From assembly GCA_015490055.1 (NCBI GenBank), contig WFYP01000001.1, positions 1 to 13,739 on the forward strand: a stretch of 13,739 nucleotides of DNA. The letters run 5' to 3'. The position numbers and the translations under genes were made by a program. Under the pieces are notes generated by a model, which was given only the letters and a program-made list of their open reading frames with translations, did no database searches and had not been told where the DNA came from. Shown here piece after piece: positions 6,714 to 12,183 of this stretch (position 1 is the stretch's first letter; each line of letters begins with the position of its first letter). This DNA is from Nitratifractor sp. (GTDB taxonomy: Bacteria > Campylobacterota > Campylobacteria > Campylobacterales > Sulfurovaceae).

Positions 6714-8045
6714 ATGAAACCTATTATTAAAAAAGTTTGGCATTTAAGTTTGATTATCGGACTTAGATTTTTAGGATTATTTATTGTTATGTCGGTACTT
6801 TCGGCATATGCAACAAATTTACCAGGTGCAACACCTACATTGATTGGCTTAGCAGTTGGTGGTTATGCATTAACGCAAGCGGCTTTGCAAGTACCATTTG
6901 GTATTTTAAGCGATAAGATAGGGCGTAAAAAGGCTATTTTAATTGGGCTTTTAATATTTGGTGCAGGTTCTATAATTGCTGGTATGGCTGATAATATTTA
7001 TACTCTATTAGTTGGGCGTTTCTTGCAAGGTGCAGGGGCGATTGGTTCAGTTATTATTGCTATGATAAGCGACCATGTTAAAGAGGAAGAGAGAGGTCAT
7101 GCCATGGCTATTATGGGTATGGTAATTGCCTTAGCATTTACTGCTGCTATGGTATTTGGTCCACTTGTTGGAAGTATTGCTGGTGTGCCATCGTTATTTT
7201 ATTTAACTGCTGGTATGGCAGCTTTATCTATTGTGTTACTATTTACAATCGTGCCAGACCCACCTAAAATTATACACAGCTTTAGCGAAGAAGAGGCAAA
7301 AGTAAGTAGTGTATTTAAAGATAAAGATTTAAAAAGAATGTATATAACTTTCTTATTCCATAGCTCGACTATGGCGATTGCCTTTTTCTTAATACCAATG
7401 GTTTTAAAACACAATTTCCACTTGCCTATTGGCGAATTTTGGAAAGTTTACCTACCGGCTGTTATTTTTGGAATTGTAGCAATGGGACCAGCAGCGGTAT
7501 TTGGCGAAAAGTATAATAAGGGTAAAGAGGTTTTCTTAAGCTCTATTGCGTTAATTGCTATTGCATTTATTTTAATGGGCTTTAGTACTAAGCTTTGGTT
7601 ATTTGGTGTTGGTGTAACATTTTTCTTTATTGGCTTTAATATGTTCGAGCCACTGCTACAAAGCTTTGTATCTAAATTTGCAAAAGCACACCAAAAAGGT
7701 GCTGCACTAGGAGTTGCTAACACTTTTGCATATGTAGGTATGGGAATTGGTGCAACTTTAGCTGGTAAGATATTTGAAGTAAGTAGTGTTAGTGGTGTTG
7801 CTATATTTGTACTTATTGTATCGGTATTTTGGGCTGTGTGGATATATGGTATGCGTAATCCAGGGCTTAGAGCTAGCATATATTTAGACCAAGAGCATTA
7901 CGATTTTTCTAAATTGCCAGAGTTAAAAGCTACAGAGGGTATAGCAGATATTTATATTAACCAAACCGAAGGTGTAATGGTAGTAAAATATGATAAAGAG
8001 TTGCTAGACGAAGATGAAATTAGAGGAAAAATGCTAAAAAGATAA
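6714..8045 (+). CDS. yajR: YajR-type MFS transporter with C-terminal ferredoxin-like domain
   Basis: 443-residue inner-membrane transporter with 12 predicted spans. It tracks E. coli YajR closely: LRFLGLFIV near residue 18, LIGLAVGGYALTQAALQ (43-59), motif A GILSDKIGRK (63-72), GRFLQGAGAI in span 4, and FWKVYLPA after the central loop. After span 12 comes a soluble tail (about 390-443) with a beta-alpha-beta pattern, the position of the YAM domain of YajR; no CxxC metal site is present. YajR is a proton-driven MFS protein whose substrate is not known, so drug export is only a default guess. ATG with AAGGA five bases upstream. Divergent from rdgB; followed by a GTAG hairpin 12 bases past the stop. 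Confidence 0.88.
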   Translation: MKPIIKKVWHLSLIIGLRFLGLFIVMSVLSAYATNLPGATPTLIGLAVGGYALTQAALQVPFGILSDKIGRKKAILIGLLIFGAGSIIAGMADNIYTLLVGRFLQGAGAIGSVIIAMISDHVKEEERGHAMAIMGMVIALAFTAAMVFGPLVGSIAGVPSLFYLTAGMAALSIVLLFTIVPDPPKIIHSFSEEEAKVSSVFKDKDLKRMYITFLFHSSTMAIAFFLIPMVLKHNFHLPIGEFWKVYLPAVIFGIVAMGPAAVFGEKYNKGKEVFLSSIALIAIAFILMGFSTKLWLFGVGVTFFFIGFNMFEPLLQSFVSKFAKAHQKGAALGVANTFAYVGMGIGATLAGKIFEVSSVSGVAIFVLIVSVFWAVWIYGMRNPGLRASIYLDQEHYDFSKLPELKATEGIADIYINQTEGVMVVKYDKELLDEDEIRGKMLKR

Positions 8046-8057
8046 TTTGCATTTAGG

Positions 8058-8077
8058 GTAGAGGCACTTCTAGTGCC
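8058..8077 (+). repeat. GTAG-headed REP-like hairpin, class 2
   Basis: GTAG (8058-8061), one base, then a perfect 6-bp stem GGCACT / AGTGCC with loop TCT. Same layout as the hairpins at 3942, 4100, 11289 and 11353 but with an unrelated stem sequence, and again just 3' of a stop codon in the gene's direction. There is no T-run, so it is not a typical terminator. Confidence 0.55.
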
Positions 8078-8147
8078 ATTAAGTTAAGAGTTTTAACTCT
8101 GTAAAATGCATAAAGCTTAAAGCACTAAGCTAAAAGCTAGCCACTGA

Positions 8148-8187
8148 GTCATTCCCGTGAAAACGTGAATCCACAGTTTAAATTGTC
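8148..8187 (+). repeat. ATTCCC/GGGAAT-type repeat arm, left
   Basis: 40-base arm matching the reverse complement of 8481-8520 at 34 of 40 positions. It carries the hairpin ATTCCCGT-GAAA-ACGTGAAT (8151-8170, one mismatch). The ATTCCC-N8-GGGAAT layout resembles the dRS3 repeat of Neisseria and the widespread dispersed repeats of that form. Confidence 0.65.
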
Positions 8188-8198
8188 AAAAAAGTTAA

Positions 8199-8463
8199 GG
8201 GCACCTCTAATAATAGGTAATACCCACAATGGGCAATGCAAATGTAAGATTGTGCAAGAGATTTATGAATCCTAGCCAAAGCTAAGATGACTTAAATATC
8301 TTGTGCAAGATTGCGTTTGCATTGTCCACCCTTTGGGCATCTCTAGCTTTCCTCTATGCGTCGTTACATCTTTTCGTATTAGCCCAGCTAGTACTTCAAA
8401 GATGTGCCTAGCCTAGAGAAAAGCTAGAGATGTTGTGTGTATCACCTATTTTTAGAGGTGCCC
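8199..8463. mobile_element. MITE-like element, 265 bp, with 31-bp TIRs and TTAA duplication
   Basis: Ends GGGCACCTCTAA... with terminal inverted repeats 8199-8229 and 8433-8463 agreeing at 28 of 31 bases. It is bordered on both sides by TTAA (8195-8198, 8464-8467), a plausible 4-bp target duplication. Inside are two successive long imperfect hairpins: 8231-8244 with 8314-8327 (12 of 14), and 8338-8356 with 8414-8432 (18 of 19), the latter extended inward by ACATCTTT / AAAGATGT. No open frame of transposase size fits, so it would be non-autonomous. TIR style and YTAR-like target suggest an IS5-family parent, which is inference only. Confidence 0.75.
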
Positions 8464-8480
8464 TTAAATTGCAACTTATA

Positions 8481-8520
8481 GACAGTTAGAATTGTAGATT
8501 CCCGTTTTCACGGGAATGAC
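8481..8520 (-). repeat. ATTCCC/GGGAAT-type repeat arm, right
   Basis: Inverted partner of 8148-8187. Its hairpin at 8498-8517 is perfect: ATTCCCGT-TTTC-ACGGGAAT, reading as an exact ATTCCC-N8-GGGAAT. Removing the MITE and one TTAA would bring both arms together as one palindromic unit of about 100 bp. Confidence 0.7.
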
Positions 8521-8545
8521 AGCGGTGGTAGATTATCAATTTTAT

Positions 8546-8580
8546 TTGATAAATAATTTCATTAAATGGATATTATATCC
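8546..8580 (+). promoter_or_regulatory. Weak candidate promoter of ppk1 with palindrome
   Basis: TTGATA (8546-8551) and TATTAT (8571-8576) with a long 19-base spacer. The -10 lies within the perfect palindrome GGATAT-T-ATATCC (8568-8580). A start near 8583 would give a leader of about 48 bases. All of this lies inside the outer inverted-repeat unit. Confidence 0.3.
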
Positions 8581-8630
8581 TTAACTTAATGGCATTGGAG
8601 AGCCCTAGATTTTAAGAAAAGAGGAAATTG

Positions 8631-10724
8631 ATGAGTATAAATTTAAACGCTCCAGAACTCTATATAAATCGAGAGATATCTTGGTTAAAATTTAATAAAA
8701 GAGTACTAGACCAAGCAACATATGATGATTTGTTGCCATTAGATAGGTTAAAGTTTTTAGCTATTTATGGAACAAACTTAGATGAATTTTATATGATAAG
8801 AGTGGCAGGGTTAAAGTCGTTATATAAAGCTGGAGTTTACGAAACTGGACCAGATAAATTAACACCATTACGACAGTTGGAATCTATTAGACGCCATCTT
8901 CATGGAGAGATAGAGATACTTGAAGAGTTGTATCTAAATGTTAAAGAGGAGTTAGAGCAAAATGGTGTGCTTATAAAAAAGTATGAAGAGTTAGAAGATG
9001 GGGTTCAAGAGAAGGTAAAAAAACACTTTTTTGAGCATATATATCCTATTATTATTCCTATTGCGATTGATTCTACTCACCCTTTTCCTCATTTGAATAA
9101 CTTAAGTTTTGGACTTGCTCTTAAATTAAAAAGTAAAGATGGGCAGATAAAGCATGGTTTGATTCGTGTACCTAGAATACTCTCTCGATTTATTAAGATA
9201 GATAGTGTCTTTATACCGGTAGAATCTATTGTAAAGCATTTTGCAAGCGAGTTATTTCCTGGATTTGAACTTATAGTTGCAACACCATTTAGGGTAACAA
9301 GAAATGCCGATTTAGATATAGAAGAGGAAGAAGCAGACGATTTTTTAGAAATTTTAGAAGAGGGGCTTCGCTCGAGAAATAAGGGTGCCATTGTTCGTTT
9401 AGAGTTAAATGGTGATGCCGATGAAGCATTAGTTAATTTTTTATGTAAACATCTTAATATTAAAGAAAAAGATGTATATTACTATAAACATACACCGCTT
9501 AACTTAGGAGCTTTTTGGCAAATTGTTAGTGATAAAGATTTAGCACATTTAGCTAGCCCGGCTTTTGTACCAAGAACTTTACCCCCTCTTGATAGTTCTG
9601 ATGTATTTGACGCTATGGAGAAGAGCGATTTAATGCTATTTCATCCATATGAGAGTTTTGAGCCGGTAGTTAAATTTATAAAAGAAGCATCTGATGATAA
9701 AGATACCCTCTCTATTCGTATGGTGTTATATCGTGTTGGCGCTAACTCTCCGATCGTTAAATCTTTAATAGATGCAGTAAGAAGTGGTAAACAAGTTACA
9801 GTTTTAGTTGAGCTAAAAGCTAGATTTGATGAAGAGAATAACTTAAAGTGGGCAAAACAGTTAGAGAGTGCTGGTGCACATGTTGTGTATGGAATTCCTG
9901 GCTTTAAAGTGCATGCTAAAATTGCACAAGTTATAAAACATAAAAATGGTGAACTAAAGAGTTATTTACATTTAGCAACAGGTAACTACAACCCAATTAC
10001 AGCAAAAATATATACAGATATTAGCTTTTTTACTACCGATACACGGTTTAGCTCTGATGCGACTAAGTTTTTTCACCTATTAACAGGTTTTGCAGCAGAT
10101 AAGAAATTAGATAATATGTATATGTCGCCAACACAGATAAAGCCAAAACTGCTTAGATTAATAGAAAAAGAGGCTAGCTATGGTAAAGATGGACATATAA
10201 TATTAAAAGCAAACTCTTTAGTAGATCAAACTATTATAAAAGCGTTATATAAAGCCTCTATAGCTGGTTGTAAGATAGATTTAATAATTAGAGGTATTTG
10301 CTGTTTAAGAGTTGGTGTAGAGGGAGTTAGCGAAAATATTACAGTTAGTTCGATTGTGGGTAAGTATCTTGAGCATCCAAGAGTTTACTGGTTTAAGCAT
10401 TCAAAAATTCAAGCTTATATTGCAAGTGCAGATTTAATGCCTAGAAATTTAGATAGAAGAATAGAGTTGATGGTTCCTATAGAAGATAGAGAGTTATCTA
10501 ACAGATTATACCAAATATTAAGTACGCAGTTATCAGACAATACACACAGATATGAGTTGCAGTACAATAGAGATTATAGAAAAGTAAAGCCTAAAAAAGG
10601 CGAAGAGGTAGTAAATTCGCAAGAGTTATTTGAAAAGTATGTAAGTAAACTTAGTAAATTAACTAAAAAGAGTAGCTCTAAACATATCTCTAAACTTGCA
10701 AAAAAATTACTAAAGGAGAGTTAA
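8631..10724 (+). CDS. ppk1: Polyphosphate kinase 1
   Basis: Reversibly polymerises the gamma-phosphate of ATP into polyphosphate; membrane-associated oligomer. 697 residues, the normal length. Domains in order: N-terminal helical domain opening with INREISWLKFNKRVL (12-26) and GTNLDEFYMIRVAG (47-60), a head domain to about 320, then two phospholipase-D-like catalytic domains. GFKVHAK (424-430) holds His428, the phosphorylated residue (E. coli His435); the second-domain His590 in YWFKHSK corresponds to E. coli His592. ATP/phosphate-site stretches LATGNYNP (448-455) and SADLMPRNLDRR (599-610) are intact. The start is the ATG at 8631 with GAGGAA at 8621-8626; a TTG directly before it is ignored. 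The stop overlaps the next gene's ATG by one base (TAATG). The C-terminal 40 residues are rich in Lys and Ser. Confidence 0.96.
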   Translation: MSINLNAPELYINREISWLKFNKRVLDQATYDDLLPLDRLKFLAIYGTNLDEFYMIRVAGLKSLYKAGVYETGPDKLTPLRQLESIRRHLHGEIEILEELYLNVKEELEQNGVLIKKYEELEDGVQEKVKKHFFEHIYPIIIPIAIDSTHPFPHLNNLSFGLALKLKSKDGQIKHGLIRVPRILSRFIKIDSVFIPVESIVKHFASELFPGFELIVATPFRVTRNADLDIEEEEADDFLEILEEGLRSRNKGAIVRLELNGDADEALVNFLCKHLNIKEKDVYYYKHTPLNLGAFWQIVSDKDLAHLASPAFVPRTLPPLDSSDVFDAMEKSDLMLFHPYESFEPVVKFIKEASDDKDTLSIRMVLYRVGANSPIVKSLIDAVRSGKQVTVLVELKARFDEENNLKWAKQLESAGAHVVYGIPGFKVHAKIAQVIKHKNGELKSYLHLATGNYNPITAKIYTDISFFTTDTRFSSDATKFFHLLTGFAADKKLDNMYMSPTQIKPKLLRLIEKEASYGKDGHIILKANSLVDQTIIKALYKASIAGCKIDLIIRGICCLRVGVEGVSENITVSSIVGKYLEHPRVYWFKHSKIQAYIASADLMPRNLDRRIELMVPIEDRELSNRLYQILSTQLSDNTHRYELQYNRDYRKVKPKKGEEVVNSQELFEKYVSKLSKLTKKSSSKHISKLAKKLLKES

Positions 10725-11257
10725 TGAAACCGATAATAATGCCATATAAAGAGTTAGAACCAAAAATAGACGAGAGTGCTTGGGTAGCTCCAGGAGCAGC
10801 TGTAATTGGCGATGTAAAGATTGGAGAGGATTGCTCAATTTGGTTTGGTGTAGTAATTCGTGGAGATGTACACAAAATTAGAATTGGCGATAGAGTGAGT
10901 GTTCAGGATTTGTCTATGATACATGTAACACACTACAAAAAACCAGACAAAAGCGATGGAAGCCCAACTATAATTGGAAACGATGTAACAATAGGGCATA
11001 AAGTTATGCTACACGGTTGCACTATAGAAGATGCTTGCTTAATTGGAATGAGTGCAACTATTTTAGATAATGCAGTAATTGGAAAAGAGTCTATAGTTGG
11101 GGCTGGTGCATTAGTTACAAAGGGTAAAAAGTTTCCACCTCGTTCACTAATTTTAGGAAGCCCAGCAAAAGTAGTAAGAGAGCTAACAGATGATGAGCTT
11201 AAAGAGTTATACGCTTCAGCTTCTCGTTATGTTGGCTTTATGCAAGGATATAAGTAG
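10724..11257 (+). CDS. Gamma-carbonic-anhydrase-family hexapeptide protein
   Basis: 177-residue left-handed beta-helix protein of the YrdA/CamH type. Hexapeptide turns run from about 18 to 150. The three zinc-type histidines are His67 (MIHVTHY), His92 (IGHKVMLHGC) and His97. The Arg/Asp pair RGDVH (46-50) and Gln61-Asp62 match conserved gamma-CA positions (Arg59, Asp61, Gln75, Asp76 of Methanosarcina Cam). The acidic loop of Cam carrying its proton-shuttle Glu is absent, as in most bacterial homologues, so CO2 hydration is possible but not assured; some relatives are inactive. The C-terminal helix (153-170) fits trimer packing. AAGGAGAG (10713-10720) precedes the ATG, which overlaps the ppk1 stop by one base: clear cotranscription. 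Confidence 0.88.
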   Translation: MKPIIMPYKELEPKIDESAWVAPGAAVIGDVKIGEDCSIWFGVVIRGDVHKIRIGDRVSVQDLSMIHVTHYKKPDKSDGSPTIIGNDVTIGHKVMLHGCTIEDACLIGMSATILDNAVIGKESIVGAGALVTKGKKFPPRSLILGSPAKVVRELTDDELKELYASASRYVGFMQGYK

Positions 11258-11309
11258 TTGATCGTTGATTGTTGATTGTTTTTAATGCGTAGGGTCGGTT
11301 TACCGACCA
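11257..11309 (+). repeat. Heptamer tract plus GTAG-headed hairpin, class 3 copy A
   Basis: Units GTTGATC, GTTGATT, GTTGATT (11257-11277) start on the last base of the upstream stop codon. Seven degenerate bases follow, then GTAG (11289-11292) abutting a perfect 6-bp stem GGTCGG-TTTA-CCGACC (11293-11308). It is the same compound layout as on the minus strand at 4172-4100. Confidence 0.7.
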
Positions 11310-11316
11310 TAAAATT

Positions 11317-11374
11317 GTTGATGGTTAATTGTTAATTGTCAATGGTTATGGCGTAGGGTCGGTTTACCAACCAC
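11317..11374 (+). repeat. Heptamer tract plus GTAG-headed hairpin, class 3 copy B
   Basis: Five phased heptamers GTTGATG, GTTAATT, GTTAATT, GTCAATG, GTTATGG (11317-11351) run directly into CGTAGGG and the hairpin GGTCGG-TTTA-CCAACC (11357-11372), whose 3' arm has one change from copy A. Copies A and B agree at 22 of 23 bases (11287-11309 and 11351-11373) and are 64 bp apart. The hairpin ends four bases before AAAGGA, the ribosome binding site of the next gene. Confidence 0.7.
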
Positions 11375-11388
11375 ATAAAGGAATATAG

Positions 11389-12051
11389 ATGTTGCAAATT
11401 ATTTTAAAGAGTTTAAAAGATATACTAAGCCCATCAGTTTTAGGTTTCATTGTAAAAGTATCGCTTGGTGCTTTTTTTATAATGGTTATACTTTTTTGGA
11501 TGTTTTGGAATAGTTTTAGCCATTTAGTTGCTTCATTAGTTGCACATATTCCTTTTATTGGACACTTTGCTATTGTTCAGAGTAGTGGCTCTTTTTTAGG
11601 GGCTTTAATTGTAGCATATGGTTTAATAATTGTTGTAATATCTATTTTAACTTCGCTATACAGCCCAAAACTGCTTTTAAAGTTGGCTAAAAAAGAGTAT
11701 GGAATTGAAGGCAAAGATAACTCTAAAGTTACAAAATCTATAATTTACAATATAAAAGCTAGTGCAATTTTTATAGTGCTTCTTATACTATTTTTGCCAC
11801 TACTATTTGTACCGATTTTAGGGCAAATTGTAATGTTAATTCTTTGGGCAATACTATTAAAAGAGCCAACATTTTATGATGTATCTTCTTTGTTTGTAGA
11901 GAGCGAAAAAGATTACAAAGGTTATAAATCTATCTGGATAGTTGCCATTATTGCATCTTTATTTAACTATATTCCAATTTTAAATATTTTTGCTCCAATC
12001 TTTGCACAAATTATGTTTATGCATTGGCTTCTTTCAAAAGCCTACAAATAG
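11389..12051 (+). CDS. EI24/CysZ-like membrane protein
   Basis: 220-residue inner-membrane protein with hydrophobic blocks at about 18-40, 70-91, 124-157 and 181-213. It opens with a short amphipathic N-terminus (LKSLKDILSPSVLGFIVK), and the late YIPILNIFAPIFAQIMFMHWL (194-214) fits the EI24 family, which includes the sulfate permease CysZ. The E. coli CysZ is longer (about 250), and nothing else here points to sulfate assimilation, so the substrate is left open. AAAGGA (11377-11382) lies six bases before the ATG. Separated from the upstream gene by two GTAG hairpin/heptamer units; no separate -10 was recognised, so it may be read through from ppk1. Confidence 0.75.
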   Translation: MLQIILKSLKDILSPSVLGFIVKVSLGAFFIMVILFWMFWNSFSHLVASLVAHIPFIGHFAIVQSSGSFLGALIVAYGLIIVVISILTSLYSPKLLLKLAKKEYGIEGKDNSKVTKSIIYNIKASAIFIVLLILFLPLLFVPILGQIVMLILWAILLKEPTFYDVSSLFVESEKDYKGYKSIWIVAIIASLFNYIPILNIFAPIFAQIMFMHWLLSKAYK

Positions 12052-12103
12052 ACATTTGATACTGTTTAATCTATTTTCTACTGCAATTTTAAATTCTTTT
12101 AAC

Positions 12104-12118
12104 ATTTCATACTGAAAT
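12104..12118. promoter_or_regulatory. Small palindrome upstream of surface-protein gene
   Basis: ATTTCA-TAC-TGAAAT, a perfect 6-bp inverted repeat centred about 36 bases before the candidate -10 at 12147. The position would suit an activator site; function unproven. Confidence 0.3.
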
Positions 12119-12146
12119 ATATTTAGATAAAAGCTCCATTATTCCT

Positions 12147-12152
12147 TATAAT
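12147..12152 (+). promoter_or_regulatory. Candidate -10 of surface-protein gene
   Basis: TATAAT in an AT-rich stretch, with AAGGGG at 12172-12177 six bases before the ATG at 12184. A start near 12159 would give a leader of about 25 bases. No -35 was recognised. Confidence 0.5.
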
Positions 12153-12183
12153 TTTGAAAGATAAAGTAATTAAGGGGTTTGGT

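Larger units (their letters stand above)
8075..8593. repeat. Outer 14-bp inverted repeat enclosing the ppk1 upstream spacer
   Basis: GCCATTAAGTTAAG at 8075-8088 recurs perfectly inverted at 8580-8593. Each copy is separated by exactly 59 bases from the next inner inverted arm (8148-8187 and 8481-8520). This 8046-8630 stretch holds no credible gene; it is made of nested inverted repeats. Smaller hairpins include AGAGTT-TT-AACTCT at 8087-8100 and TTATCAA / TTGATAA at 8533-8552. Confidence 0.6.

Noticed and set aside
7448..7879. 143-codon minus-strand open frame opposite yajR
   Set aside because: Shadow of a strongly conserved MFS gene; the translation is a Thr/Pro/Ile-rich mirror of membrane-span codons without a start signal.
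8101..8147. AAGCTTAAAGC/AAGCTAAAAGC words as a direct-repeat operator
   Set aside because: Short, imperfect and AT-rich; not distinguishable from background composition.
8199..8463. Structured non-coding RNA or riboswitch upstream of ppk1
   Set aside because: Symmetric terminal inverted repeats and flanking TTAA explain the symmetry better as an inserted element; no known riboswitch core was recognised and the ppk1 start is 168 bases away.
8628..8630. TTG directly before ATG as the ppk1 start
   Set aside because: The ATG at 8631 is better spaced from GAGGAA and is the stronger codon, so the extra Met is dropped.
11257..11374. CRISPR-like array
   Set aside because: Repeat units are 7 bases with no spacers, and the two 23-base copies are only 64 bp apart with repetitive DNA between; no cas genes nearby.
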